Shown piece by piece: positions 8,686-18,837 of a stretch of DNA of 64,000 nt; the stretch's first letter is position 1; each line of letters starts with the position of its first letter. A model generated the notes under the pieces. It saw only the letters and a list, made by a program, of their open reading frames with translations. It did no database searches and was not told the DNA's origin. Made by a program: the position numbers and the translations under genes. The stretch is from CAVVUC01 sp963751395 (GTDB lineage: Bacteria; Verrucomicrobiota; Verrucomicrobiia; Chthoniobacterales; Chthoniobacteraceae): assembly GCA_963751395.1 (NCBI GenBank), contig CAVVUC010000003.1, forward strand, positions 248,001-312,000, given 5' to 3'.

Positions 8686-10770
8686 GTGAGTGTCCGCTCC
8701 AAGCCTCGCGAAAGCTCTGCCGGCGGTAAATTCCGGGTCAATCAGAGTGTTGTCGAAGCGCTTCTCTTACTGCTGATTACGGCAGCCGCATACGTGCCGG
8801 CCATGCGCCTGGGATTCGTCATGGACGACGACGCGATGCTGACGGAAAACCCGCTGATCAAGTCGGGCAAAGGTCTGGCCGGAATCTGGTTTGGCCGTCA
8901 GCTCATGGATTACTTTCCGCTGACCTATTCCTCGTTTTGGGTCGAGTGGCGGCTCTGGGGGATGAACCCTGTTGGCTATCACGCGGTGAACATCCTGCTC
9001 CACGGCGTGGGCGTGGTTCTGCTATGGCGGGTTTGCGTCGCGCTGAGGCTCGCGAGGCCGTGGCTGGTTGCGCTTGTATTCGCGGTTCATCCAGTCGCCG
9101 TTGCCTCTGTCGCATGGGTTGCGGAGAGAAAGAACACGCTTTCCTTTCCGTTTTTCCTCCTCGCTCTGCTGGCTTATTTGCGGTTTGAGGACAGCCGGGC
9201 CCGCCGCTTTTACCTGCTCTCGCTCGGCGCATTTCTGCTGGCCCTGCTCAGCAAGACTTCCGTGGTAATGCTGCCCGTGGTGCTCTTGCTTTGCGGCTGG
9301 TGGAGGCACCGGAAAATTGAACGGATCGACGTGATCCGGACGGTTTCTTTTTTTGCAATGTCGCTTGTGCTGGGATTGGTGACGGTCTGGTTCCAGAACG
9401 CGAATGCCATCGGCAGAAGCGGTCTGGAAATCGGCGGGCTGCCGGATCGGATTGTTACGGCTGGCTGCGCGGTTTGGTTCTACCTGTGGAAAGGTTTGGT
9501 GCCGCTTCATCTTGTTCCGATCTACCCGCAGTGGCGGATTGATTCCACGCGCATTCTCTGGTGGCTGCCTGTGGCGGCGCTTGGGATTGTTCTCGCGGCG
9601 CTTTGGAGCAAACGAGGGAGTTGGGGGCGCGCTCCGTTTTTCGGTCTGGCTTACTTCGTCGTGGTGCTGTTTCCGGTGCTTGGATTTTTCAAGATGTCCT
9701 TCATGCGATATTCGTTCGTCGCGGACCATCTCCAATACATCGGCCTGCCAGCAGTCGTCGCCCTCTCGGTTGCCGGGATTGACCGCGTCGGTTCGCTGTT
9801 TTGTCGTAAGTCTCCCGCCGTGTTGACCCTGTTTTGGACGGGGCTGATCCTTTGCCTTGCCGGATTGACGTGGCGGCAAATCAGCGTGTATGCGGATAGC
9901 GAGAGCATGCATCGCGCGACGCTCGAAGGGAATCCGGATTGCTGGATGGCGCACAACAACCTCGCGATGGAGCTTTCGGCGCGCGGAGCCTTCGATGAGG
10001 CTGTTCTGCATTACCGAACGGCGCTGCAAATCAAATCCAACCTGCCCGCGGTCCACAACAACTTCGGGATGACGCTCGCATCATGCGGCAGGCTCGACGA
10101 GGCGATCCAGCACTACCGGCTGGCTGTCGAATTGGATCCTGACGATGCGGCAACCCGCTACAACCTGGGCGTGGCCCTTGCCTCACAATCGAAATTCGAA
10201 GAGGCGGTTCAGTGCCATGAACGGGCCATCCATCTGAAGCCGGACTTCACTGAGGCTCGCGTGAGCCTGGCCAACACGCTGGTCTCTCTGGGCAGGATCT
10301 CCGATGCGACAGACCAGTACGAAAAGGCCGTGCAACTCGATCCAGACCACGCCAGAGCCCGCTTCAACTACGGCGTGTTCCTTCAGACAAAGGGCGCTTT
10401 CGGCAAGGCTGTTGCAAACTACGAGAAAGCACTTGCAAACGATGACCGGTCAGTGCCGGTTCGAAACAACCTTGCCTGGTTGCTCTCGGCTTGCCCGGAT
10501 GCGTCCGTCCGCAATGGCGCGCGAGCCGTGAGTCTGGCGCAGAGTGCCGATCGGCTTTCCGGCGGCAACAGCCCCGAGATCCTCGACACGCTGGCGGTTG
10601 CCTACGCCGAGGCGGGGCGGTTTTCCGAAGCAATTCAAACGGCTGAACGCGGTATCGAACTTGCCAAAGCGCAGCACAAACCAGCCGTGGCAGAATCGTT
10701 GCGCACGCGACTGGTTCTCTATCGAAGAGGTGAGCCTTATCGGGACGCCTCCCCGGCCCGGTCGCAGTAG
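8686..10770 (+). CDS. Multispan membrane protein with C-terminal TPR repeats (TMTC/GT-C-like)
   Basis: About 694 residues from a GTG start at 8686; a TTG at 8617 would add 23 residues. The N-terminal 400 residues hold many hydrophobic helices. The first luminal loop has an acidic DDDAMLTENP motif like that of TMTC/DUF1736-type O-mannosyltransferases. The C-terminal part (about 430-690) carries tandem TPRs (for example AVHNNFGMTLASCGRLDEAI and AATRYNLGVALASQSKFEEA). Such proteins are thought to glycosylate or organise extracytoplasmic proteins. The similarity is architectural, so a transferase activity is inference. Confidence 0.8.
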   Translation: MSVRSKPRESSAGGKFRVNQSVVEALLLLLITAAAYVPAMRLGFVMDDDAMLTENPLIKSGKGLAGIWFGRQLMDYFPLTYSSFWVEWRLWGMNPVGYHAVNILLHGVGVVLLWRVCVALRLARPWLVALVFAVHPVAVASVAWVAERKNTLSFPFFLLALLAYLRFEDSRARRFYLLSLGAFLLALLSKTSVVMLPVVLLLCGWWRHRKIERIDVIRTVSFFAMSLVLGLVTVWFQNANAIGRSGLEIGGLPDRIVTAGCAVWFYLWKGLVPLHLVPIYPQWRIDSTRILWWLPVAALGIVLAALWSKRGSWGRAPFFGLAYFVVVLFPVLGFFKMSFMRYSFVADHLQYIGLPAVVALSVAGIDRVGSLFCRKSPAVLTLFWTGLILCLAGLTWRQISVYADSESMHRATLEGNPDCWMAHNNLAMELSARGAFDEAVLHYRTALQIKSNLPAVHNNFGMTLASCGRLDEAIQHYRLAVELDPDDAATRYNLGVALASQSKFEEAVQCHERAIHLKPDFTEARVSLANTLVSLGRISDATDQYEKAVQLDPDHARARFNYGVFLQTKGAFGKAVANYEKALANDDRSVPVRNNLAWLLSACPDASVRNGARAVSLAQSADRLSGGNSPEILDTLAVAYAEAGRFSEAIQTAERGIELAKAQHKPAVAESLRTRLVLYRRGEPYRDASPARSQ

Positions 10771-10913
10771 TTCCAGTTTGCAGTGCTCCGCTCCCGCCTC
10801 ATTGGAAAGCCCCGGTCAACCAGCCCTCTCTGTTGCGACGCGACTCCGGAGAACTTTATTTTGTTGAACAAACCCGGCGGGGGTGAGTCTATTGCGGCGC
10901 TGAATTTTAAGTG

Positions 10914-11843
10914 ATGATCAAAGTCGAAAATCTGACCAAGCGCTACGCGGGAGTGACCGCGATCAACAATCTCAGCTTTGAGGTTGGCAAGGGCGAGATT
11001 GTCGGTTTTCTGGGGCCGAACGGCGCGGGGAAAAGCACGACGATGCGCATTCTCTCCTGCTTCATGCCGGCGACTGCGGGTCGCGCGTCGATTGCCGGGT
11101 TCGATGTGTTCGAGCAGTCCCGCGAGGCGCGGTCGCGCATCGGTTACATGCCGGAGAACGTCCCGCTCTACCCGGAGATGCGCGTCACGGAATACCTCAA
11201 CTATCGCGGCGCGCTCAAGGGCGTGACGGGCCGCCGCCTCAAGGAGCGCGTGGGCGACGTGAAGGAGCTGTGCAGTTTGAAGGATGTGGAGAACCGAATC
11301 ATCGGCACGCTCTCGAAAGGATACCGGCAGCGTGTGGGGCTCGCCGATGCGCTCGTTCACGATCCCGATTTGCTGATCCTCGACGAGCCGACGATCGGTC
11401 TTGATCCAAACCAAATCCGCCACGTCCGCGACCTCATCAAGAACCTCGGACGCCATCACACGATCCTGCTCTCGACGCACATTCTGCCGGAGGTCGAGAT
11501 GACGTGCAGCCGGGTGATGATCATCAACAAAGGAAAAATCGAGGCATCCGACACACCGCAGAATTTGCTCGATCAATTGCGCACCGCGGGCGGCGTGAGG
11601 ATCGAAGCCAGGACTGGCGCGGACAACGGCGTCGAGCAGCTTTCAAAAATCGCGGGCGTGAAGGACGTGGGCGTCGAGCAGGACGGCGAATGGTCGGTCT
11701 TCCTGATGCGCGTCGAGTCCGGCAGCGATGTGCGGGAGGAAGCCTGGAGCCTCGCCGTCGAGCGCGGCTGGACAGTTCGCGAGTTGTCCCGGCGCAAAGC
11801 CACCCTTGAAGACGTGTTCGTGGAGATTACGCATGCCGAATGA
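10914..11843 (+). CDS. ABC transporter ATPase, GldA-like
   Basis: The 309-residue ATPase has Walker A GPNGAGKST, signature LSKGYRQRVGLADAL, Walker B LLILDEPTIGLD and the H-loop STHIL. A C-terminal extension (about 225-309) is typical of exporters related to gliding protein GldA and to Nos/Gld-type ATPases. It is the first gene of a plus-strand set with a permease, a GldG-like protein and a DUF4340 protein. Start ATG 10914 is preferred over the GTG just before it. The stop lies inside a repeat element. Confidence 0.92.
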   Translation: MIKVENLTKRYAGVTAINNLSFEVGKGEIVGFLGPNGAGKSTTMRILSCFMPATAGRASIAGFDVFEQSREARSRIGYMPENVPLYPEMRVTEYLNYRGALKGVTGRRLKERVGDVKELCSLKDVENRIIGTLSKGYRQRVGLADALVHDPDLLILDEPTIGLDPNQIRHVRDLIKNLGRHHTILLSTHILPEVEMTCSRVMIINKGKIEASDTPQNLLDQLRTAGGVRIEARTGADNGVEQLSKIAGVKDVGVEQDGEWSVFLMRVESGSDVREEAWSLAVERGWTVRELSRRKATLEDVFVEITHAE

Positions 11844-11955
11844 CGAAACCCGAATGACGAAGTTCGATTTTCTCGTTTCAAAAAGCGATGGCGTCCGGCC
11901 CTGTCATTCGGACTTCGGGTTTGCCTCGTCATTCGTCATTCGTCATTCGTCATTC
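11838..11955 (+). repeat. Imperfect inverted repeat built of a 7-bp unit (GTCATTC)
   Basis: Between ATPase and permease genes the left arm holds two GAATGACGAA blocks (11838-11861, including the ATPase stop codon). The right arm ends in four perfect copies of GTCATTC (11928-11955). The arms are complementary in CCCGAA..TTCGGG and GAATGACGA..TCGTCATTC, so a transcript would fold. Confidence 0.8.
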
Positions 11956-11966
11956 CCTTCCCTCGC

Positions 11967-12722
11967 ATGAGAAAATTCCTCACTCTCCTCAATCGCGAAG
12001 TGAAATCGTTTTTTTACTCGCCGATCGCATACGTCGTCCTCTTTTTCTTTCTCGTCATCACCGGCTTCAATTTCTACATCGCCGTATCGCTGCTCAATCG
12101 CGGCCCCACGGAAGTCACGGTCGTGGAGGCTTATTTCAACACGGTGCCGTTCTGGATCGGCTACCTTCTCGTGTTTCCGCTCGTCACGATGCGGTCGTTC
12201 GCCGAGGAGTTCAAAATGGGAACCATCGAGCCGCTGATGACGGCGCCCGTGCGCGACTGGCAGGTGGTGCTTTCGAAGTACTTCGGCTGCGTTGTCTTTT
12301 ATATCATTCTGTCCGTGCCGAGCGCGCTGTATTTCGCCGTCTTCGAATGGGTCACCAAATCGCCCTCGGCCCAGGCGCCCGGTGTCTATGCGGGCAGCTA
12401 CCTCATGCTGCTGTTGATGGGCATGTTCTGTCTTGCGATCGGCTGTCTTTCATCCGTGCTCACCCGCAATCAAATCATCGCCGCCGTGATGTGCCTCGCG
12501 GTCATTCTTGTCTGGCTTTTCTCCGGCCTGCTCGGGTTTATCGTGCCAAATGTCACGCCCGGTCTGCGTGAGGTGGTCGGATATTTTTCCGTGATCGAGC
12601 ACATGGGCGGTTTCTCAAAAGGCATCATCGATTCGCGTCCGATCGTCTGGTACACATCGATGACGGTTTTCCTGCTGGTGGTGACGCATCAGGTTTTCCA
12701 ATCCCGCAAATGGAGGATGTGA
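11967..12722 (+). CDS. ABC-2 type permease, GldF-like
   Basis: The 251-residue integral membrane protein has about six hydrophobic helices. The cytoplasmic block AEEFKMGTIEPLMTAPVRDWQVVLSKY is the hallmark of ABC-2 permeases of the GldF/NosY type. It begins 123 bp after the ATPase gene, across the heptamer hairpin, and ends 6 bp before the GldG-like gene. Together they should form the membrane core of an exporter whose substrate is unknown; Gld names reflect similarity, not evidence for gliding. Confidence 0.9.
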   Translation: MRKFLTLLNREVKSFFYSPIAYVVLFFFLVITGFNFYIAVSLLNRGPTEVTVVEAYFNTVPFWIGYLLVFPLVTMRSFAEEFKMGTIEPLMTAPVRDWQVVLSKYFGCVVFYIILSVPSALYFAVFEWVTKSPSAQAPGVYAGSYLMLLLMGMFCLAIGCLSSVLTRNQIIAAVMCLAVILVWLFSGLLGFIVPNVTPGLREVVGYFSVIEHMGGFSKGIIDSRPIVWYTSMTVFLLVVTHQVFQSRKWRM

Positions 12723-12728
12723 TTTCCC

Positions 12729-14246
12729 ATGGCTGATTCCGAAAACGGCGCTCCGAAAGTTTTCAAAATCAAGCGGCTCCAGATCGGCTTGAACGTGCTG
12801 GTGCAGTTTGTCGCGCTCGTCGTGATTGTGCTGTTTGTGAACTATCTCGCGTTCGGCCACTACAAGCGCTGGGATTTTTCCCGGAACAAAAAATACGCGC
12901 TGTCGGAAACGACGAAGCGCGTCCTCAAGAACCTTCAGAAACCGGCGAAGATCATTGTTTTCTTCACGAGCGGCGCAGACTTTGCCGGCGATCTCGACGC
13001 GCTGTTGAAGGAATACCAATACGCGGCCAGGAAAAAGAAAATCGACATCGAGGTCGTCGATCCGTATCGCAGCCTCACGCGCGCCCGCGAACTCGTCGCG
13101 AAATACAAGCTCGGCTCGAACGAGAACCTCGTGATTCTCGATTACGACGGGCGCTCGAAGTTTGTGAATGCGATCGACCTCGCCGACTACGACATGCGCC
13201 CGGTTCAATTCGGCCAGCCCCCGCGCTTTATCGCGTTCAAGGGAGAGCAGGCGATCACGAGTGCGCTGCTCGAAGTCTCCGAGGAGAAGCAGCAGAAAGT
13301 CTATCTGACTGGAGGCCACGGCGAGCCCGATTTGAAGGCGAACGAGATCGTGATACTCAAGACGTTCCTCGAGCGCCAGAACTTGAAGGTCGAGCAGTTG
13401 AGTTTGATGAACGTGGACAAGGTGCCCGCGGACGCGAAGGCGGTTCTCATCCTCGGAGCACAATACGACTTTTCCGACCGCGAGATGAAGCTTTTGCGCG
13501 ATTACTGGGAGCAGAAAGGCCGGCTCTTCATCGCTTTCAGCCCCGACTACCCGACGCCGCATCTCACGGGGTTCGCGAACGAGCAGGGCGTGAAGGTGGA
13601 CGACGACCGGATCCTGCGCACGATCGCACTGGGTCCGGTCACGGGAGTTCTGCGCGACGTCACAGGGGTGTTCGTGGAGGGGGGCATCATTACGAAACGG
13701 TTGAAAGGCGTGAACACGCAGTTCCTCGGCGGCACGCAGTCGCTCACGCTGCCCGATGCGAAAAAGCAGGACAAAGTGCGCGTGCAAGCATTGATCGAGG
13801 CATCTGAGGGATACTGGGGCGAGACCGATTACGCCGGCGGTGAGAACTCGCCGATCTTTTTCGACCCGAAAAAGGACAAGGCTCCGCCTTTGACAATCGC
13901 GGCGTCCGTCGAGAAAGGGGCAATCGACGACGCGCGCGTGCAGGTCGATTCGTCCCGTATGATCGTGGTGGGCAGTTCGCAGTTCCTCACCAACGAGGGA
14001 CTGACCCAGGCAAACATCGATTTCGCTCTCAGCGCATTGAACTGGCTGCTCCAGCGCGAGGAACTCATCGGCATCGCGCCGAAACCAGGCGCGGCCTTTT
14101 CCCTGAATCTTACCGGGCCGCAAATGAGCGCTCTGGCATGGTTCACCGTGGGTGGATTCGCCGGCGGCTTCCTGCCCATGCCGGGCCTGATTCCAGGCTG
14201 CGCCGCCTTGCTGGGGTTCGCGATGTGGCTGATGCGCCGTCGCTGA
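12729..14246 (+). CDS. GldG-like ABC-associated membrane protein
   Basis: The 505-residue protein has an N-terminal transmembrane helix (about 22-45), the block RWDFSRNKKYALSETTKRVLKNL typical of GldG/ABC_transp_aux proteins, a large extracytoplasmic domain of the DUF4350/thioredoxin-like kind (YLTGGHGEPDLKANE), and a C-terminal hairpin of two hydrophobic helices. It lies 6 bp after the permease and 18 bp before the DUF4340 gene, so it is part of the same operon and probably the extracytoplasmic arm of the exporter. Confidence 0.9.
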   Translation: MADSENGAPKVFKIKRLQIGLNVLVQFVALVVIVLFVNYLAFGHYKRWDFSRNKKYALSETTKRVLKNLQKPAKIIVFFTSGADFAGDLDALLKEYQYAARKKKIDIEVVDPYRSLTRARELVAKYKLGSNENLVILDYDGRSKFVNAIDLADYDMRPVQFGQPPRFIAFKGEQAITSALLEVSEEKQQKVYLTGGHGEPDLKANEIVILKTFLERQNLKVEQLSLMNVDKVPADAKAVLILGAQYDFSDREMKLLRDYWEQKGRLFIAFSPDYPTPHLTGFANEQGVKVDDDRILRTIALGPVTGVLRDVTGVFVEGGIITKRLKGVNTQFLGGTQSLTLPDAKKQDKVRVQALIEASEGYWGETDYAGGENSPIFFDPKKDKAPPLTIAASVEKGAIDDARVQVDSSRMIVVGSSQFLTNEGLTQANIDFALSALNWLLQREELIGIAPKPGAAFSLNLTGPQMSALAWFTVGGFAGGFLPMPGLIPGCAALLGFAMWLMRRR

Positions 14247-14264
14247 TTTTGCCGGGAGCCAAAC

Positions 14265-16067
14265 ATGAAAACGAGAACCACCATCCTTCTAGTGCTCATC
14301 GCTGCGGGGCTTTTCGTTTACGTCAGATTCTACGAAAGCAAACGTCCCGGAACGAGCGAGGCGGAGGACCGGCGCAAGCATCTCGTCACGTTCGACCGCG
14401 ACGACATCACGGGAATCACGATCACGAACAACGAAGAAAAAATCGAGCTGCGTCGCGGCGGAAAGGATCAGCCGTGGCGGCTCGAAGCGCCGGTGAAAGA
14501 CCAGGCGGACGCCGCGAAACTCGACCAACTCCTCACGAGTCTCGAGACGTGTCAGAACGAGGCGACCATCGATGCCGACTCGAAGGTCAGGATCAAGGAT
14601 TTTGGCGTCATGAAATCGAATCTGCGACTGAAACTGCTCGGCAGAAACGCGCCGCCTGAGATTCTCTTCGGCAAGGACGCGGCGGTGGAGGGAAAGCTTT
14701 ACGTGCGGCGCGATGGCTCCAACGACGTGTTCGTCATCGGCACCGAGTTGAAGAATTTGATCCAGAAAAAGCCCGATGATTTTCGCGACGCGAAGCTCAC
14801 CAACATCAGCACCACGCAGGTCACCAAGCTCGGCATCAAGACCGCGGCGGGCGAGATCGAGCTCCAGAAGGAGGGCGACCACTGGCAGCTCAACACGCCG
14901 ATCAAAGCCCGCGCGGATGATGCCAAAGTCGCTGATCTGATCGCGCAGACCATCAACGCCCACATCGAAACCTTCGTTCCGGAAAAGGATGCGAGCGCAG
15001 GAGCCACCGGCCTCGCCGATCCGCGCGGCACCGTTTCGATTTTCACCGAAGGCACTGACAAGCCGGCGGTGTTGTTCCTTGGCCAATCGCCGGAAGGAGA
15101 GGGCACCAAAGTCTATGCGAAGATCTCGACGCGGGAGGTGGTCGCTCTTTTGCAAAAGAAAGTTGCCGACATCCTGGAGTCAAAACCGGACGACGTGCGC
15201 GACAAACATCTGCTCCGGGTGAACCTCGACATCGTCGATCGCATCCACATCCAGGCCGCCGGAAAACCGAAAATCACGCTGGCGCGGAAGGAGGAGAACT
15301 GGTCGATCAAAAGCGACGGAGACAAACCGGCCAACGCGGCGGAAGTGAGGCGGCTTGCCGCGGATTTGCAGGACCAGCAGGTTGCCGCGTTCGTGGCGGA
15401 TGTCGCCGCGGATCTTCCCAAATACGGGCTCGATCAGCCGCAGCTCAAGGTCACCTTCAGTTCCTACGCTTCGGAAAACACCGCCGAAACGCAGGCCGGC
15501 GAGAACCCGATCGTGACCGTTTGCTTTGGAAAAACCGATGGGGACAACGTCTATGCGCGGATCGAGGACGAGCCGTTCATCGTGTCGGTGAGCAAGTCGG
15601 TGCTGGACCGCGTGTTCACCGATCCGGTGCAGTGGCAGGAGTTGGTGATCAACAAACTCAAACCGGAGGACATCGTCGCGATCGAAGTGCAGAAGCCGCC
15701 GCAGCCGGCGTTCGCGTTCACGCGCGACGAAAAAGGCGGGTGGAAATCGGCGCCGGGTGACAGCGCGCTGAATGCAGTCAACGCGCAGTCGCTTTGCAAC
15801 ACGGTCGCTTCTCTCCGCGCCGTGCGCTGGACCGGAGCAACCCTGGCCGGGCTTGGCTTCGAGCAGCCGACGCTCGTCATTTCGTTCACAACGGCCGACA
15901 AGAAACCGCACAAGCTCACCCTCGGCAGCGCCACCTCCGACGGCATGTGGAACGCCGCCAGCGATTCGGCCACCGGCGCGTTCGTCATCAGCAGGCCGGA
16001 CGCGGAAGTGTTGCAGGCAACGCTCACGCAGCCCGCCGCCTCGCCGACACCGGCCGCGAAGCCGTAG
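14265..16067 (+). CDS. DUF4340 domain protein of the Gld-like export cluster
   Basis: The 600-residue protein has one N-terminal membrane anchor (TTILLVLIAAGLFVYVRFYE) and several repeats of a beta-rich module. In these, a Trp-containing strand (QPWRLEAPVKDQAD, DHWQLNTPIKARADD, ENWSIKSDGDKPAN, GGWKSAPGDSA) recurs every 100-170 residues. This is the DUF4340 pattern that regularly follows GldA-F-G-like genes. Its role is unknown; it likely sits on the outer face with the GldG-like partner. Confidence 0.88.
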   Translation: MKTRTTILLVLIAAGLFVYVRFYESKRPGTSEAEDRRKHLVTFDRDDITGITITNNEEKIELRRGGKDQPWRLEAPVKDQADAAKLDQLLTSLETCQNEATIDADSKVRIKDFGVMKSNLRLKLLGRNAPPEILFGKDAAVEGKLYVRRDGSNDVFVIGTELKNLIQKKPDDFRDAKLTNISTTQVTKLGIKTAAGEIELQKEGDHWQLNTPIKARADDAKVADLIAQTINAHIETFVPEKDASAGATGLADPRGTVSIFTEGTDKPAVLFLGQSPEGEGTKVYAKISTREVVALLQKKVADILESKPDDVRDKHLLRVNLDIVDRIHIQAAGKPKITLARKEENWSIKSDGDKPANAAEVRRLAADLQDQQVAAFVADVAADLPKYGLDQPQLKVTFSSYASENTAETQAGENPIVTVCFGKTDGDNVYARIEDEPFIVSVSKSVLDRVFTDPVQWQELVINKLKPEDIVAIEVQKPPQPAFAFTRDEKGGWKSAPGDSALNAVNAQSLCNTVASLRAVRWTGATLAGLGFEQPTLVISFTTADKKPHKLTLGSATSDGMWNAASDSATGAFVISRPDAEVLQATLTQPAASPTPAAKP

Positions 16068-16182
16068 CGGAATCCAAAAGACCCGTGATTCTTCGGCTGC
16101 GTTTTCCATTCGCAAAAGCCGGAAGAGAACTCCGCTGCCAGTGATGTCGATGGAAACATGAGCGCGAAGCATGCGCCAAGAG

Positions 16183-16251
16183 GTCGGAGGGACGAGTTAC
16201 ACGAGTCCCTGATTCCCAAAGTGAGGGACTCGCGGAGTTCGTCCCTCCGAC
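16183..16251. repeat. Palindromic element between convergent genes
   Basis: Outer arms GTCGGAGGGACGA (16183-16195) and TCGTCCCTCCGAC (16239-16251) are exact inverted copies. Inner arms GAGTCCCT and AGGGACTC pair as well. It sits in the 273-bp gap where the DUF4340 gene and menG/ubiE converge, so it could end transcription from both sides. There is no T-run, and it looks like a dispersed REP-type element. Confidence 0.85.
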
Positions 16252-16340
16252 TGGACCACATCATCACCGACGCCGGCAAAACCCCGTTTTGTGAACGGCT
16301 CGGAATGACAGGGTTTGGTTTTGAAACATGCTTTGGCGCT

Positions 16341-17045
16341 CTACTTCCGACCGGTGTAGAGCGAAACGATCCCGCCGCTCAGGCGCTCGCACGTGGCATC
16401 TGAAAGTCCGCTCGAGTTGATGAGTGCTCTCATCTGTTCGCCGTGCGGAAATTTTTCGATCGAATCGCCGAGGTAATCGTAGGCCGATTTTTCACCGGTC
16501 AGAATCGCCGCGATCCGCGGGAGGCAATGATGCAGGTAAAGCCGGTAAACCGCGCGCAGCGGTGGCGGCGGCACCGAGAAATCGAGAATGAGCACGTGCC
16601 CGTTCGGTTTCAGGACGCGGCTCATTTCACGCAGCGCATCCGGCCATGACTTCATGTTGCGCAGTCCGAACGCGATCGTCAGCGCATCGAACGTCCCATC
16701 CGCAAACGGCAGTTGCATCCCATCCGCCACGACCAGATTTTCAACGCCCTTCGCCTTCGCCTGCAGGAGCATCGGATGACAAAAATCCGCGCCGATGATC
16801 GTTGTCGCCGGACAGGCCTTCTTCAGCGTCAGCGCGAGATCCCCGCTTCCGGTGGCGAGATCCAAGATTATTTCCGGCGACCAGCCCTTGACGATTTCCG
16901 CCGCGCGTTTGCGCCAGAAAAAATCCAATCCGCCGCTAAGCAGATGGTTCGCGAGATCGTAGCGACGCGCGATGGAACCGAATAGTTGTTTGACGAAATC
17001 GGGCTCTTGCAAGACCGGTGATTGCACGCGAGAACGCGCCGTCAA
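16341..17045 (-). CDS. menG: Demethylmenaquinone/ubiquinone methyltransferase
   Basis: The 234-residue SAM-dependent methyltransferase has the UbiE/MenG signatures RYDLANHLLSGGLDFFWR, motif I LDLATGSGDLAL and the second signature around IAFGLRNMKSWPDALREMSRVLKPNG. It methylates the quinone ring in the last step of menaquinone (or ubiquinone) synthesis. No other quinone gene is nearby, so the choice of menG over ubiE is open. Confidence 0.93.
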   Translation of the reverse strand: MTARSRVQSPVLQEPDFVKQLFGSIARRYDLANHLLSGGLDFFWRKRAAEIVKGWSPEIILDLATGSGDLALTLKKACPATTIIGADFCHPMLLQAKAKGVENLVVADGMQLPFADGTFDALTIAFGLRNMKSWPDALREMSRVLKPNGHVLILDFSVPPPPLRAVYRLYLHHCLPRIAAILTGEKSAYDYLGDSIEKFPHGEQMRALINSSGLSDATCERLSGGIVSLYTGRK

Positions 17046-17055
17046 TCAAGCCGCG

Positions 17056-18705
17056 TCATTTGCCGCCCGGCAGCTTGAGCCGCAAAACCACAGCCTTTGC
17101 ATCGTTCTGCGGCTTTGCGTCCGCCGCTGAGCTGGTGGACACGCGCGAACTCACCGGCATGCCTTCCGCGCCCGACAACAGCGCCGGATCGAACGTGACC
17201 GTCTCGCTTTGCACCTGCCCGACGCCAAGGGTGCTGATGTTGAAACTCTTCGCAGTTCCAGCGACGGCGACGTCCAGTTTCACGTTGAACAAAGCTGTCG
17301 TACCGCGATTTTGCACCGTCACCTCCAGCGGCGCGGATGCGGTTCCGGCGGCAGCGGGGCTGAAATAGAAATCGGCCACGGCTGCGTCGATGATCCCCGG
17401 CGTGTTCCGGTTCAACACGCGATCGACACTCATGATTCCCGCGCCGAACATCGGGTCGGGACCCGGCGCGCCCGCGTCATTCGCGTATTGCACGAGCAGA
17501 CCGGTGGCTTCGCGGACCGTCATGCCGGGGTTCTGTGAAAGAACCGCCGCGAGCGCACCCGAGACGAACGGCACCGCCGGCGATGTCCCGCTCACGTCGA
17601 GCACCTTGTCCGCGCTCCATGGCGTGAAGACGCCGATCCCCGGCGCGGCGATCGTCACTCCGTCGCCGTAGTTTGCAAACTGCGCGCGCTGGCCGTTCGC
17701 ATCGACCGCCGTCACGCCGATCACGCCCGGATATTTCGCGGGATACGAAACGGTGCCGAGTCCTTCGTTTCCGGCGGCAGCGACAATGGCCACGTCGTGC
17801 GCCAGCGCGTAGGCGACGGCATCGCTGAGAACGGAGCTGTCGCCCGACGACCCGATGCTCATGCTGATGACGCGCGCGCCGTTGTCGATCGCGTCCATGA
17901 TTCCCTGCGCGACGACGAAGCTGTTGCCGACGCCGTTTTCATCGAGCACCCGAACGCTGAGCAACTGCGAGGCCGGCGCGATCCCGCGCTCATCCGGCGA
18001 CGTTCCCGCGATGATCGATGCCATTGCCGTGCCGTGTCTCGGATCGTCTGTTGGCGCGCCGTACGCCCCGACGAGGTCGATCTGATTGATCGCGCTTTTC
18101 GACAAACCCGGCACGTCGGTCACGCTCGTGTCGAGCACCGCGACCTTCACGCCGCGTCCCCAGTTCGCATTGTCCGCGGGCACGCCGAGCCACGAAAGCG
18201 CGCGGTCGCCGAACGCCTCGTACGGCCCGCCCGGGTCCTGTTTCGCCGGGTCGGGAAGATCGGGCGGGGCGACGATGTAGTTAAAACCAACCTCTCCACC
18301 GTCAGGCGCGAGCGCCCGGATTCGCGCCTCCTGCTCCGCGCTATCGAACGCAATGCGCACCGCGTTCAGGCGCGGGATGATTCCGAGAACACGACCGCCC
18401 GCCCGCGTTGCTTTATCGAGAAAGGATTGGAGCGCGGCAGCATTTGGAAACCGCAGCAGCATCTCGTTCTTGAGCGCGCCCGCAGGAGCAAAAATACGCC
18501 TCACCGGGACAGCCTCGACCGTCTTCGGCGCGGGTTTGGCAAAAGCGGGGGCAACGCTCGAATCCACGTCGTCGCCCACGCCCGGATGCTCGTGCAAAAG
18601 CGCCTTGCCAGCACGCATCCGCCCGGCCAGAAAATATCCAGCAAGCGCCGGAATCACGACGAGCGCGATGACCGCGAGCAGAGGCTTCCAACTGTAACGC
18701 TGCAT
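17056..18705 (-). CDS. Membrane-anchored subtilisin-like serine protease (S8) with C-terminal CARDB-like domain
   Basis: The 549-residue protein starts at ATG 18705, which places the hydrophobic anchor (LLAVIALVVIPALAGYFLAG) at the N-terminus. A pro-region (about 70-140) precedes the S8 catalytic domain with Asp near 190 (VAVLDTSVTD), His near 224 (DPRHGTAMASIIAG) and Ser near 372 (SGTSPAVPFVSGALA). From about 435 a beta-sandwich of the CARDB kind follows (PLEVTVQNRGTTALFNV). It probably acts outside the cytoplasm on unknown proteins. The stop is 10 bp from the menG start, so the two may be co-transcribed. Confidence 0.9.
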   Translation of the reverse strand: MQRYSWKPLLAVIALVVIPALAGYFLAGRMRAGKALLHEHPGVGDDVDSSVAPAFAKPAPKTVEAVPVRRIFAPAGALKNEMLLRFPNAAALQSFLDKATRAGGRVLGIIPRLNAVRIAFDSAEQEARIRALAPDGGEVGFNYIVAPPDLPDPAKQDPGGPYEAFGDRALSWLGVPADNANWGRGVKVAVLDTSVTDVPGLSKSAINQIDLVGAYGAPTDDPRHGTAMASIIAGTSPDERGIAPASQLLSVRVLDENGVGNSFVVAQGIMDAIDNGARVISMSIGSSGDSSVLSDAVAYALAHDVAIVAAAGNEGLGTVSYPAKYPGVIGVTAVDANGQRAQFANYGDGVTIAAPGIGVFTPWSADKVLDVSGTSPAVPFVSGALAAVLSQNPGMTVREATGLLVQYANDAGAPGPDPMFGAGIMSVDRVLNRNTPGIIDAAVADFYFSPAAAGTASAPLEVTVQNRGTTALFNVKLDVAVAGTAKSFNISTLGVGQVQSETVTFDPALLSGAEGMPVSSRVSTSSAADAKPQNDAKAVVLRLKLPGGK

Positions 18706-18837
18706 GGTTCCTGACTTTCCCACGCGAAACGGTCGGCGCAAGGGGCAAGCGTGATCTAAATATGCCTTCTCGTCCAAGCCCGCCGGCGGCGGAGGGCGAG
18801 CAGCGCCAGTGTCGAAGGTTCGATTGAAAACACCGCG